Assembly (NCBI GenBank): GCA_022653075.1
Contig: JALCSB010000005.1
Span: forward strand, 62,001 to 126,000
Length of the DNA stretch: 64,000 bases
Source of the DNA: Intestinimonas sp.
GTDB lineage: Bacteria > Bacillota > Clostridia > Oscillospirales > Oscillospiraceae
Direction: 5' to 3'
A program made the position numbers and the translations under genes. A model generated the notes under the pieces. That model had not been told where the DNA came from. It did not search any database and saw only the letters and a list, made by a program, of their open reading frames with translations. Below, piece after piece: positions 46,550-55,025 of the stretch. The stretch's first letter is position 1; each line of letters begins with the position of its first letter.

Positions 46550-47080
46550 TTATACATCTACTTTGGAAGTTGAAACAGTATCCGCAACCTCCGGCTGTTC
46601 TCCAAAATGAGTGAATATGTAACCCTCTCCCAGGCTACAAGCGGTTGCCAACACCAAACCGGCAATAATCGTGAACGCGAGTCCCACTTCATTGCTTCCG
46701 TTTTGTGAAAACGTCAAGGCGACACAAGCAAAAATAAATGGAAGTCTATTGAACAGCGTACTTCCCAATACGGTAAGATGCAGGCCCATGGTAATCGTTG
46801 TCATAAAGGTGATGGAAATAAACATTGCCAACGCGGAGGGAACGCCAATGATGGTTTCCAGTTTAAGAAAAGCAAAATTAAGCTGTCCCCAGATTAAGCC
46901 CGCTACAATGCTGCAAAAAGCAGCCGGAACGTCTTTTAATTTAGAACCCATTCCAAAAAATACAGCCAGAACAATAAAACTCATCCAACCGATGGAAAGG
47001 CCTGTGAAACCATATAGGAAGAAAAAGATTGCGCATAATACCGAGACCCAGAGGCTATAGATCCATAAAGCTTTTTTCAT
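46550..47080 (-). CDS. DUF1097 family membrane protein
   Basis: 176-residue integral membrane protein with about five hydrophobic helices: ALWIYSLWVSVLCAIFFFLY, LSIGWMSFIVLAVFFGMG, AAFCSIVAGLIWGQLN, and two more. The DUF1097 family has no established function; a transport or substrate-access role is possible. It follows the lactonase-like gene by 38 bases and shares its sigma-54 promoter. AAGGGGGA stands before the ATG. Confidence 0.82.
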   Translation of the reverse strand: MKKALWIYSLWVSVLCAIFFFLYGFTGLSIGWMSFIVLAVFFGMGSKLKDVPAAFCSIVAGLIWGQLNFAFLKLETIIGVPSALAMFISITFMTTITMGLHLTVLGSTLFNRLPFIFACVALTFSQNGSNEVGLAFTIIAGLVLATACSLGEGYIFTHFGEQPEVADTVSTSKVDV

Positions 47081-47118
47081 GGGTGAGTCCCCCTTGTTCT
47101 CATTATTGTGTAATATAG

Positions 47119-47961
47119 TTATTTTACGACAACCGCGACGTGAAGACCGTCGTCGTATTTTACGGATTCATATGTCTTATAATTCCGTACTTCATGATTA
47201 AAGATCATGTTATGGATATCGTATCCCGCTAAAGCGTATGCCTTGTCAATTTGCTCAACCACCGTTACCGGTGAACCTACTGCGGTAAACGGGACATAAA
47301 CGCCGTCGTTATTCTGTCCGAGTACGTTTTCATAAACATAGGCGACGTCCCCGCTTAAGATCTTTTCTACTTTCTTTCCATTCTCCTCAACTTCCACCAG
47401 GATAATTTCTCCGCAGTAGGAATGCCCCATAGGAAGAGCCACGACGCGTATTCCGTCAAATACCTGCTGATCACCGTCCAGCAGCGTCATTCTTCCGTCG
47501 CAGACATATTCGCAGGCGGTTTTCACGTCACAGGGAAGGAATGCATTTTTTGCCCGGTTGAATTTAGAGGGCAGCGACAGTGCCGCCAGCGAGTTCAGCA
47601 ACTCTTCCTTCTGAATATAAAAGTGTGCATTGGGGAACAGTTTCAACCCGCCCATGTGGTCAAAGTGGCAGTGTGTGAGGATAATGGCATCAATGTCCTC
47701 GGGCTTCAGGCCGACTTTTGCCAGAATTTTATCCGGCATCTGCGTATTTTGAAAGGCATATGCTTCGCAGACTGTTCTCGATTCAGGTTGTTCATAGTTG
47801 ACGCCGCAGTCCACCAGAATGTTGTGTCCATTGCCCTGAATCAGATTATAGGACATTGTTAAGTCCATGAAACCTCCGTTGTGGGCGCTCGCAATTTGGG
47901 CGGATACCGGTGCTTTGTCGGTATTTGCATACTCCAGGATTCTGATAGAATACTTTCCCAT
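47119..47961 (-). CDS. Metallo-beta-lactamase-fold hydrolase, N-acyl-homoserine-lactonase-like
   Basis: 280-residue MBL-fold enzyme. The zinc motif HCHFDHMGG (HxHxDH) is at ~96-104, later His in LPMGHSYCGE (~178), Asp in SGDVAYVYENV (~203) and His near 258 (FNHEVRN). The fold and order match AiiA/AttM-type lactonases that open acyl-homoserine or gamma-lactones; the substrate is unproven. It has a sigma-54-type promoter (48037-48052) and GGAGGG before ATG. Its place in the acyl-CoA island suggests opening of a lactone to a hydroxy acid. Confidence 0.85.
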   Translation of the reverse strand: MGKYSIRILEYANTDKAPVSAQIASAHNGGFMDLTMSYNLIQGNGHNILVDCGVNYEQPESRTVCEAYAFQNTQMPDKILAKVGLKPEDIDAIILTHCHFDHMGGLKLFPNAHFYIQKEELLNSLAALSLPSKFNRAKNAFLPCDVKTACEYVCDGRMTLLDGDQQVFDGIRVVALPMGHSYCGEIILVEVEENGKKVEKILSGDVAYVYENVLGQNNDGVYVPFTAVGSPVTVVEQIDKAYALAGYDIHNMIFNHEVRNYKTYESVKYDDGLHVAVVVK

Positions 47962-48036
47962 GATTGACCCTCCATAATAATATTTTTTCAGATCAGCTCC
48001 TGCGCTCGATTGAAAAGAGCCTCTATCCTTCTTACC

Positions 48037-48052
48037 AGCAATTTATATACCA
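48037..48052 (-). promoter_or_regulatory. Sigma-54 (-24/-12) promoter of the lactonase operon
   Basis: Minus-strand TGGTATATAAATTGCT: GG and GC separated by exactly 10 bases. The start would be near 48026, 65 bases before the ATG. An AT-rich near-palindrome (48224-48241) lies ~180 bp further upstream. The remaining gap 48053-48329 has no gene. Confidence 0.7.
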
Positions 48053-48329
48053 AAGATGATGTCAGGGATAAAACGGGTATGAAATGAAGTCATCTTAGGA
48101 CTGGCAATAGCACAACATGGTTTCCCCAAAGTAAATAAACACAGTAAACGCTTCGATTCCACGCAGGAAAAAGCTTCAGTCTCCGGATAAACGCCAAGAG
48201 AGCGCCGCTGCGGGCGGAGTTGAGATATATAATATATACAAAAAATCAGGAACAGAAACAAAATAATGTATAAATACGATATACTTTTCGGTCGTGCTGG
48301 AGTTTTGAGATTCCGCGATTCAAACTAAT

Positions 48330-49724
48330 TTATTTTGCAGCTTTTTCGTTCAGATACCGGTCCATCGCCAGCGCCGCTTTTTTCCCTGCGCCCATGGCTA
48401 GAATAACGGTGGCGGCTCCCGTGACCGCATCGCCTCCGGCGTAAATACCTTCACGGCTTGTAGCACCGGATTCCTCGGAGACAAGGATGCAGCCGCGTTT
48501 GTTTACTTTAATCCCTTGAGTGGTCTTGTGAACCAGCGGATTCGGAGAAGTCCCCACCGCAATAATCGCGGTATCAATCTCGAGCACAAATTCGCTGCCT
48601 TTTTGCGGGACAGGACGGCTTCGGCCGGATTCATCGGGTTCGCCCAATTCCATTTTTATGCATTCCGCTCCCGTCAGCCAGCCGTCTTTATCGCCAATGA
48701 ATCGGATCGGATTTGTCAGCAGTCGAAACTGCACGCCCTCTTCCTTTGCGTGCTCGATTTCTTCCATCCGGGCGGGCATTTCTTTCAGACTGCGGCGGTA
48801 TATAATATATACAGTTTCCGCGCCTATCCTCAATGCGCTTCTCGCCGCATCCATTGCCACATTGCCGCCGCCGATTACCGCAACTTTTTTTCCTTTTAAA
48901 ATGGGAGTTTCATGATCTGGCTTGTAGGCCTTCATAAGGTTGATCCTGGTGAGATACTCGTTAGCCGAGTAGACTCCATTGAGATTCTCTCCCTCTATGT
49001 TCATAAAGCTGGGATATCCCGCTCCGGAACCGACAAACACCGCCCGAAATCCCTGTTCAAACAACTCATCCACTGTAATTGTTTTTCCAATCACTACGTT
49101 TGTTCTGATCTGGACCCCCATCTTGATTAAATTATCAATTTCGTCGGCGACCTTTTTTTTAGGAAGCCTGAACTCGGGGATTCCGTAAATCAACACGCCG
49201 CCCGGCCGATGGAGGGCCTCAAAAATAGTGACCGCATATCCCTTTTTTGCAAGCTCACCCGCGCATGTCAGGCCGGAAGGGCCCGCCCCGACAACCGCCA
49301 CTTTCGTGCCGGTGATCTTAGCCGGTTCCTTTTCCTCAACAGCATGCTGCATGTGATAATCTGCCACGAAGCGCTCCAACCGCCCAATAGCAACCGGTTC
49401 GCCTTTGATACCACACACACAATTGCCCTCACACTGTGTTTCCTGAGGACACACCCTTCCGCAGACCGCCGGAAGAGAATTGGTTTCATGAATGGTCTGA
49501 TAGGCTTTCTCGAACTCGCTATTTTTTATGTAGCGAATGAAATCTGGAATCTGCACATTGACAGGGCACCCCTTTACACAGGGGCTGTTTTTACAGTTCA
49601 GACATCTTTGCGCTTCCTCAACAGCCATTTCCGCAGTATAGCCCAGAGTAACCTCATTGAAATTATTTCTTCTCACCTTTGCATCCTGCACGGGCATCTG
49701 TATCTTTTTCGCACTGACTGACAT
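48330..49724 (-). CDS. nfnB: NfnB: NADPH-binding subunit of the bifurcating transhydrogenase (GltA-type)
   Basis: 464-residue flavoprotein of the glutamate-synthase small-subunit family. N-terminal Cys clusters for two [4Fe-4S] centres (CLNCKNSPCVKGCPV and CGRVCPQETQCEGNCV) are followed by the FAD motif VAVVGAGPSGLTCAGELA (~148) and the NADPH motif VAVIGGGNVAMDAARSAL (~288). No glutamate synthase large subunit is present. The partner one base upstream is the PyrK-like NfnA, so the pair is read as NfnAB, which couples NADPH with NADH and ferredoxin. Confidence 0.88.
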   Translation of the reverse strand: MSVSAKKIQMPVQDAKVRRNNFNEVTLGYTAEMAVEEAQRCLNCKNSPCVKGCPVNVQIPDFIRYIKNSEFEKAYQTIHETNSLPAVCGRVCPQETQCEGNCVCGIKGEPVAIGRLERFVADYHMQHAVEEKEPAKITGTKVAVVGAGPSGLTCAGELAKKGYAVTIFEALHRPGGVLIYGIPEFRLPKKKVADEIDNLIKMGVQIRTNVVIGKTITVDELFEQGFRAVFVGSGAGYPSFMNIEGENLNGVYSANEYLTRINLMKAYKPDHETPILKGKKVAVIGGGNVAMDAARSALRIGAETVYIIYRRSLKEMPARMEEIEHAKEEGVQFRLLTNPIRFIGDKDGWLTGAECIKMELGEPDESGRSRPVPQKGSEFVLEIDTAIIAVGTSPNPLVHKTTQGIKVNKRGCILVSEESGATSREGIYAGGDAVTGAATVILAMGAGKKAALAMDRYLNEKAAK

Positions 49725-49725
49725 T

Positions 49726-50568
49726 TTACTGAACTCCTTTCATCAGCCGGCAGTCCATATGGTTGGAACGTTCCCGCTCTTGGCCCGCATACATTTTGCT
49801 GCGGCGAATGGCTTCGTCAAAATCCACCAGATGACCGTCAAAATCCGGCCCGTCCACACAGGCAAATTTTGTTTCTCCGCCTACGGTAACGCGGCATCCA
49901 CCGCACATTCCCGTTCCGTCAATCATAATCGGATTCATGCTGATAATGGTCTTAATATGATAAGGCCTTGTAACTTCACTCACTACCTTCATCATGATCA
50001 GAGGACCGATGGCGATGACCGCATCGTACTGGGTTCCCTCATCAATCAGCGCTTTCAATACGTCGGACACGAATCCTTTTTTTCCGTTGGAGCCGTCATC
50101 CGTTGTACAAAAATAGCGTGTACTGACTTTTTTAAATTCCTCATTAAGGATAATGAGATCCTTATTCCTAAAGCCTGTGATGACGTCAACACTGGTGCCC
50201 CGCCTAAAAAGTTCCTTGGCCTGAGGGTAAGCAATTGCACAGCCTACACCGCCGCCGATTACCGCGGCTTTTTTAATTCCATCCAGATCAGATGCGGTTC
50301 CAAGCGGGCCGACAAAATCGGCCAGCATATCTCCTTCCCGCATCTGCGCCAGCAGTTTGGTGGTTGCACCTACAACCTGGAAGATGATAGTCACAGTCCC
50401 AAGTTCCCGATCGTAGTCGGCAATTGTCAGCGGAATGCGCTCTCCCGTCTCATTTATCCTTAAAATGATAAACTGCCCCGGCTGCGCTTTGCTTGCAATC
50501 AATGGCGCTTCTATTGCCAGCAATATTACCGAGGGATTAAGGACCCGCTTTTTCAAGATTCGATACAT
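49726..50568 (-). CDS. nfnA: NfnA: NADH-binding subunit of the bifurcating transhydrogenase
   Basis: 280-residue FAD/NAD-binding protein (dihydroorotate-dehydrogenase electron-transfer/SudB family). FAD region GQFIILRINETGERIPLTIAD (~32), NAD motif AAVIGGGVGCAIAYPQA (~105), and a C-terminal [2Fe-2S] site (DGTGMCGGCRVTVGG...FACVDGP). The start at 50568 follows GGGAGGT; the frame extends 5 codons further without support. It overlaps functionally with nfnB one base away. The pair would supply or balance redox carriers for the neighbouring acyl-CoA reactions. Confidence 0.88.
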   Translation of the reverse strand: MYRILKKRVLNPSVILLAIEAPLIASKAQPGQFIILRINETGERIPLTIADYDRELGTVTIIFQVVGATTKLLAQMREGDMLADFVGPLGTASDLDGIKKAAVIGGGVGCAIAYPQAKELFRRGTSVDVITGFRNKDLIILNEEFKKVSTRYFCTTDDGSNGKKGFVSDVLKALIDEGTQYDAVIAIGPLIMMKVVSEVTRPYHIKTIISMNPIMIDGTGMCGGCRVTVGGETKFACVDGPDFDGHLVDFDEAIRRSKMYAGQERERSNHMDCRLMKGVQ

Positions 50569-50643
50569 TGAAAAACCTCCCAATCAAAATCATCTGAAAA
50601 ATGGCCGTAAGCGAGGAGATAAAATCTCCGGGGATTGGTGGTT

Positions 50644-50943
50644 TTATACCTGCCGGGTAAACAGGCTTCGGGCAAAGTCCAGCATCTCATCGCTGACTTC
50701 GTCCACAATGGTTACATCCTTAATCTCCGGGACTGCCGCCAACAGTTTTGGCCGAACCAGCGTATGAAAAGTGTCGTAAATAGATGAGCACTCATGACAT
50801 GCCCCTCTAAACCGGATATAAACATTATGATCTGTTATGCGTTCAAGCTCAATCCATCCATGATGCTTCAAGAGCTCGGGATTAATTTCTTTATCAATAA
50901 AATTCAGTACTGTGCTTTCCATATCCTGAACCGTTCTTTCCAT
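50644..50943 (-). CDS. NifU C-terminal-domain-like protein
   Basis: 99-residue protein related to the NifU C-terminal iron-sulfur scaffold: residues 10-95 with RFRGACHECSSIYDTF carrying the CxxC pair (~50-53). The start is ATG 50943 with GAGGTG upstream. It sits between the dehydratase and nfnA, all needing Fe-S clusters, so a local cluster-assembly or carrier role is likely. The domain is somewhat diverged from housekeeping NifU (usual Pro after the second Cys replaced by Ser). Confidence 0.8.
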   Translation of the reverse strand: MERTVQDMESTVLNFIDKEINPELLKHHGWIELERITDHNVYIRFRGACHECSSIYDTFHTLVRPKLLAAVPEIKDVTIVDEVSDEMLDFARSLFTRQV

Positions 50944-51089
50944 GTTGATAACACCTCGCTCCAATCTGAAGAAATTCATTCCTGACAAGCAGCTGTGCCG
51001 ATTCCTCTCCAATACGCCATTCCAACAGACCCGATATTCCTGCGGCAGAGATTCGATCTGTCCCAATACGAATCGTACCCTTATGAGTG

Positions 51090-51128
51090 CTTGAGCGGTA
51101 TATAATTTTACCTTATATACCGCTCAAG
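51090..51128 (-). other. 16-bp perfect stem-loop between dehydratase and NifU-like genes
   Basis: CTTGAGCGGTATATAA (51090-51105) and TTATATACCGCTCAAG (51113-51128) with a 7-nt loop, starting 7 bases after the dehydratase stop. There is no T-run on the minus strand. It may protect the upstream mRNA or attenuate the downstream genes. Confidence 0.6.
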
Positions 51129-51135
51129 CCGGTGT

Positions 51136-52656
51136 TTACTTTGTATACTTATGGAATTTTTCCAGCATCTTTCTGGGCGTGACATACTCTCTCTGGAAAA
51201 TTGGGATATCTTTTTCGATACCGGCAAGATATTTGGCGATTCCCTTCAGTTCCTCCAGCGGATACCTGGACATCATCGCAACCTCTTCCATAACCGGCGA
51301 TCCACCGCCATGAAGCCCGGCCACGATCATTCCGCCGCCGAATTCAGAAAGCATCTGATCTTCGATCATTCTGAAGCATCTGTGAACATTTTCAGAGGAA
51401 ATATCCGGATTTCTCTTAATATATTTATTGAGCAATGTGCCAACTTCCTCCGAATAGTATTCCGACTCCATAGGTATGGTCGCAATCAGGCCACCGGCCA
51501 GATCAGCAAGAATTTTATTTTCATTATATATTTCTTCACCCGCAAGCTTTCTGCCGGCATTGGTGAGAATCTCGTCGGGGATGTAGGTGCCGGACGGTGA
51601 CTTCTCGCCTTTGACCGCACTTGCGACGCCACATGCAAACACAACTTCAGCCAGCCCAATGATGTGTGCCAGTTTCCCCTTTACGTGAGGCTGCTTTGCA
51701 ATTCCATTGTACTCTGCGACTAACGCGGACATACTTGCCAGGACTTCCGAGGTGGCCGGCTTGCATCCCGTGTAAGAATGTCTGTGGAAATGGGCGAACA
51801 TCAGCGCCAGGAACCCGGCATAAGGCGTCTGCCGCGGGTCAGCCTGCCCATTCATAAAGATTCGTTCATTCGGAATGAATACGTCGTCAAAGATAGTTAG
51901 AGATTCCATATCTCCAACATGTGCAATCGGGGCGTCAATGTATTCTCTCTTATGCCGGACGCCGGGAAGCGCGGCAAGCTTAACGCCCTCCCAGTCTGCG
52001 GGGATGGCAAAGGACACAGCGTAGTCCTTATCATTCGGGCTCATGAAACGGGTTGGCGTCACAATGATCTCATCGACATACGGAGCAGACGAATTGCAGG
52101 CTTTCGCGCCTCTTACAATGATTCCATCGTCCCTTGTTTCCACCACTCTCAGATACATATCCGGGTCTGTCTGCTCGGAAGGCCGCTTCATCCGGTCACC
52201 TTTGACGTCTGTCTGGGCGCAGTTCGCGACAATATCGTTTTCCTGACACCATGCGAGATATTTCAGGAAATTCTTATTGTAGGTTGTTCCCAGTGCCTCG
52301 TCCATTTCATAAGTAACAACGGACAAGGCGTTTAGGGCGTCAATACCCATGCACCTCTGAATGCAGCCACCGACTCGGTGCGACAGAAGCCGGGTCATCA
52401 TCTGCTTCTTCAACAGATCGTCTTCCGTCTGGTTAATGTGGGTAAACCGGTTAATGGTCTCGCCTGTAAGATGGGATTTGGCAGTGCAGAATTCTTTATA
52501 TCTGTCGACATGGGCGCAGTCAAAGGTCTGCCTTATTACATACATCCCCGATTCCAGCAAGGGGTCGGATCTGTCTATAATTTTCCCCCCTACATAAATA
52601 TTCGGCTTCATTTTCATTTGTCTGTCATAGTATTGTTTAAAAGTTCCTACTGGCAT
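51136..52656 (-). CDS. 4-hydroxybutyryl-CoA dehydratase-type flavoprotein (AbfD family)
   Basis: 506-residue member of the HpaB/AbfD superfamily. The [4Fe-4S] ligands typical of 4-hydroxybutyryl-CoA dehydratase/vinylacetyl-CoA isomerase are visible: Cys-x3-Cys in GGCIQRCMG (~98-102) and His-x6-Cys in HRHSYTGC (~285-292). Plain flavin monooxygenases of the family lack these. The enzyme removes water from a 4-hydroxyacyl-CoA by a ketyl-radical mechanism; the true substrate may be another hydroxyacyl-CoA. The start at 52656 (MPVGTFKQYYD) has AAAGGAG upstream. It is expressed from a sigma-54-type promoter. Confidence 0.88.
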   Translation of the reverse strand: MPVGTFKQYYDRQMKMKPNIYVGGKIIDRSDPLLESGMYVIRQTFDCAHVDRYKEFCTAKSHLTGETINRFTHINQTEDDLLKKQMMTRLLSHRVGGCIQRCMGIDALNALSVVTYEMDEALGTTYNKNFLKYLAWCQENDIVANCAQTDVKGDRMKRPSEQTDPDMYLRVVETRDDGIIVRGAKACNSSAPYVDEIIVTPTRFMSPNDKDYAVSFAIPADWEGVKLAALPGVRHKREYIDAPIAHVGDMESLTIFDDVFIPNERIFMNGQADPRQTPYAGFLALMFAHFHRHSYTGCKPATSEVLASMSALVAEYNGIAKQPHVKGKLAHIIGLAEVVFACGVASAVKGEKSPSGTYIPDEILTNAGRKLAGEEIYNENKILADLAGGLIATIPMESEYYSEEVGTLLNKYIKRNPDISSENVHRCFRMIEDQMLSEFGGGMIVAGLHGGGSPVMEEVAMMSRYPLEELKGIAKYLAGIEKDIPIFQREYVTPRKMLEKFHKYTK

Positions 52657-52716
52657 GTTCTTTCTCCTTTCACCTGCAAAATACAGTTGTTGTGGATTCT
52701 GTCCACTTTTTAATCC

Positions 52717-52732
52717 AGCAAGCAACATGCCA
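52717..52732 (-). promoter_or_regulatory. Sigma-54 (-24/-12) promoter of the dehydratase-nfn operon
   Basis: Minus-strand TGGCATGTTGCTTGCT, close to the TGGCACG-N4-TTGCW consensus with GG-N10-GC. The start would be near 52706, ~50 bases before the ATG. Confidence 0.8.
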
Positions 52733-52870
52733 ACTGATTACGGTAAAAGGTCTTTTCATATTTTTCTTATCTTTTTATGGACACGTGTTCCGGAGGGCAA
52801 TTCTCACAAAAACGGAGTTCGGACAAGTCCTTTAAACCGGTTAACCGGTCTCGGATGGGCTGAAAGCAGC

Positions 52871-52953
52871 AAAAATGGGCAGGCTTGCAGTCGCGCGGCG
52901 GAAATTTTTCGTTTCCGCCGCGCATTTTCTTAAGTAGTCTGCAAGCCTGTCCC
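52871..52953 (-). terminator. Nested hairpin terminator after the sigma-54 activator gene
   Basis: The inner stem GCGCGGCGGAAA / TTTCCGCCGCGC (52893-52904 / 52912-52923) lies inside an outer repeat CAGGCTTGCAG / CTGCAAGCCTG (52880-52890 / 52939-52949). On the minus strand the outer arm is followed by CCCATTTTT. Confidence 0.75.
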
Positions 52954-53065
52954 AAAGACGGTCTTTCTATATTTTAATTTCGTTCTGCGCTTATCTAGAC
53001 GAAACAGTGCGTTAGAAATTTACTGAAACGGGATAAACGAGATACAAAGTATGGGTAACCACAGT

Positions 53066-53105
53066 GTTGCATTGTATAAATAGTATGCAATAATTTGCAT
53101 TGGTT
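53066..53105. repeat. Clustered TTGCAT/ATGCAA inverted repeats
   Basis: TTGCAT (53068-53073), ATGCAA (53085-53090) and TTGCAT (53095-53100); the last two form ATGCAA-TAAT-TTGCAT. A near-palindrome of GTATA/TATAC type follows at 53118-53134. They lie 330-400 bp upstream of the dehydratase promoter, a plausible place for an enhancer. No gene is seen between 52733 and 53208. Confidence 0.45.
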
Positions 53106-53208
53106 TTAAAAATAATGTGTATATTTTATATACCAGCATGCCAGAGTCCACGGTATCCGCGTTTACAGTCAGCTGTTTAATGAAAACAAATGAACAGCGG
53201 GTTATTTT

Positions 53209-54162
53209 TTATTCTAACTGGTATTTGCTGATTTTCTCATAAAAGGCTCTTCTGGATATACCGAGTTCGCGGATTGCCTTGCTTTTATTATTACCGTTTC
53301 TCAGAAGGGACTCTTTAATCATTTCTTTTTCCAACATCCCTATATTTTCCTTTAGGTTAAAGTCTTCCAAATTTTTTACGTCCAGTTTATCGTTACTCGG
53401 TAAAATATATTTAGGCAGGTCTCTGATTTTTATCTCATCATCCGTTCTGATGATGTTGGCGTGTTCCAGAACATTTTGCAGCTCCCGTATGTTCCCGGGC
53501 CAGTTGTGCTGTTGCAATATTTTTATCACATCTGCGGACAAAGATACAATATTCCCACAATGCTTGTTCAATTTTTCTAAAATAACTCTGGACAGTGGAA
53601 TAATATCGTCTTTGCGTTCCCGCAAGGGGGGAATATTCAAAGGAAAAACATTCAACCTATAGTATAAATCCCGTCTGAAAGATTCGTTTTCAATCATTTG
53701 CTCCAGATCTTTATTGGTTGCGGCGATAACTCTCACATCCAAGGAGATTGTCTTGGTACCGCCCACCCGCTCCAGTTCCTTTTCCTGCAGGACCCGAAGA
53801 ATTTTTGCCTGCATCGTATAGGACATGTCCCCAATCTCATCCAGGAATATCGTACCGCCTTGGGCTAATTCAAATTTGCCCAATTTTCCCCCACGCCTTG
53901 CGCCCGTAAAAGCGCCCTCTTCATAACCAAACAGTTCGCTCTCCAGAAGATTTTCCGGAATCGACGCACAATTAACCTTAATAAAAGGCATTTTATACCG
54001 ATCGCTCTCTTTATAAATTGCACGTGCCAAAACTTCTTTCCCAACACCGCTTTCTCCGCGGATTAAAACAGTCGCGCTTGTTTTTGCCACTTTTGAAGCC
54101 AGCAGGAGCAGATCCTTTATCTTATCATCGGAATAGACATATTCCGAGAAGGAGCGCGGCAA
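53209..54162 (-). CDS. Sigma-54-dependent activator, AAA+ and HTH part
   Basis: Central sigma-54 interaction AAA+ domain with Walker [10 protein letters not shown], the sigma-54 contact loop [10 protein letters not shown], Walker [12 protein letters not shown], and the arginine-finger region [16 protein letters not shown]-terminal Fis-type HTH follows ([20 protein letters not shown]). The ATG at 54162 is probably internal: coding potential continues upstream in this frame to the PAS part at 54228-54587, from which it is separated by a one-base deletion in a C5 run (54285-54289). It probably drives the four -24/-12 promoters nearby. Confidence 0.9.
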   Translation of the reverse strand: MPRSFSEYVYSDDKIKDLLLLASKVAKTSATVLIRGESGVGKEVLARAIYKESDRYKMPFIKVNCASIPENLLESELFGYEEGAFTGARRGGKLGKFELAQGGTIFLDEIGDMSYTMQAKILRVLQEKELERVGGTKTISLDVRVIAATNKDLEQMIENESFRRDLYYRLNVFPLNIPPLRERKDDIIPLSRVILEKLNKHCGNIVSLSADVIKILQQHNWPGNIRELQNVLEHANIIRTDDEIKIRDLPKYILPSNDKLDVKNLEDFNLKENIGMLEKEMIKESLLRNGNNKSKAIRELGISRRAFYEKISKYQLE

Positions 54163-54227
54163 ATGCTTCTTTTCCAGCTCGTGCTGATAATAACGCGTGA
54201 CCTCCTGCGTCCTGTGCAGCTCTTTTT

Positions 54228-54587
54228 TCAGCTTGTCAATTTCGGATACATCATTGAAAATGGAGACGGAGCCGGCAATTTTATCCCCCTGACGGCATGT
54301 ATATTTACCGTTCGCAGATAATCGACGATATTATGGGATGCCTTGCCCGTATCAATTACTTTAACCGCCACCGCATTCGGTTCCAGTTCTCTCAGCTTTT
54401 TGCCGATGGCTTTATCCGCCGATGTTTCAAGTATTTCCTCGTAAGCTCTATTGATGTATACAATGGTGGTATCGGCGTCATTTATCATTACAGCATCAGA
54501 AATATTGTCCAAAATATCAAATAGAAACTCCTCGTTCCATTTTTGAATGATATCGGTTGTGATTGCTCTATGCTTGTCCATAGACAT
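54228..54587 (-). CDS. Sigma-54-dependent activator, N-terminal PAS part (frameshifted)
   Basis: Starts at ATG 54587 ([12 protein letters not shown]), 5 bases after AGGAG. It holds a PAS domain ([20 protein letters not shown], then NRAYEEILE) for signal sensing. After HAVRG the frame shifts. With one more G in the G5 run (plus-strand C5, 54285-54289) it would read on as [19 protein letters not shown] and join the AAA+ frame, giving a normal PAS-AAA-HTH activator of ~459 residues. As written the product would end at 54228 without the AAA+ domain. Confidence 0.8.
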   Translation of the reverse strand: MSMDKHRAITTDIIQKWNEEFLFDILDNISDAVMINDADTTIVYINRAYEEILETSADKAIGKKLRELEPNAVAVKVIDTGKASHNIVDYLRTVNIHAVRGIKLPAPSPFSMMYPKLTS

Positions 54588-54658
54588 AACCACTCCTTTC
54601 AGTTACCCTGCAAGATAGAAACCCAGCAGCCCTTTACACATTTGTACATATTGTATAC

Positions 54659-54687
54659 ATTATATCATGAGTGCACATTTCCTACAA
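54659..54687 (-). promoter_or_regulatory. Sigma-A promoter of the activator gene
   Basis: Minus-strand TTGTAG (54682-54687), 17-bp spacer and TATAAT (54659-54664). The motif ATTGTATACAT lies just downstream (54648-54659). The region 54688-54973 has a hairpin of GCCCAAA/TTTGGGC arms (54746-54779) but no gene I can support. Confidence 0.65.
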
Positions 54688-54973
54688 TAATATTATAAAT
54701 CAGAATCAGTTTTTATAATATTTTTTATGAGGCCCAAAAATGTATGCCCAAATACTGCACAAAATGACAGCGTTTGGGCTATAATTTTTGCTAAATTTGG
54801 GACAACCACCGGACCCGTCAAAATTCGACACCATTTTGCGATACGATTTTCTATACTCTCTGCAAAGTTCCCTTTTGCTATAAAAGCGGTGGACAAGCTG
54901 TTCGGAGTTGTTTCTTCTGTAAACAATACCGCTTTTAATTTTCAACCCGGCTTTGCAGGAGAATCATAAATAT

Positions 54974-54989
54974 TGGCATAGCATTTGCA
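54974..54989 (+). promoter_or_regulatory. Sigma-54 (-24/-12) promoter of the nitronate-monooxygenase-like operon
   Basis: TGGCATAGCATTTGCA with GG-N10-GC spacing. The start near 55000 gives a ~26-base leader to GTG 55026. It is divergent from the activator gene. Confidence 0.8.
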
Positions 54990-55025
54990 CTATCACTAAT
55001 AGAAAAGTTGTTTGGGGGCATACGG

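Noticed and set aside
54733-54801. Four CCCAAA/TTTGGG elements as an enhancer array
   Set aside because: Two of them form a simple hairpin, they are not shared with the other sigma-54-type promoters, and the GTATA-type palindromes recur more consistently.
54706-54945. Overlapping minus-strand frames upstream of the sigma-54 activator
   Set aside because: No start signals and no recognisable domain; the region holds hairpins and promoter elements instead.
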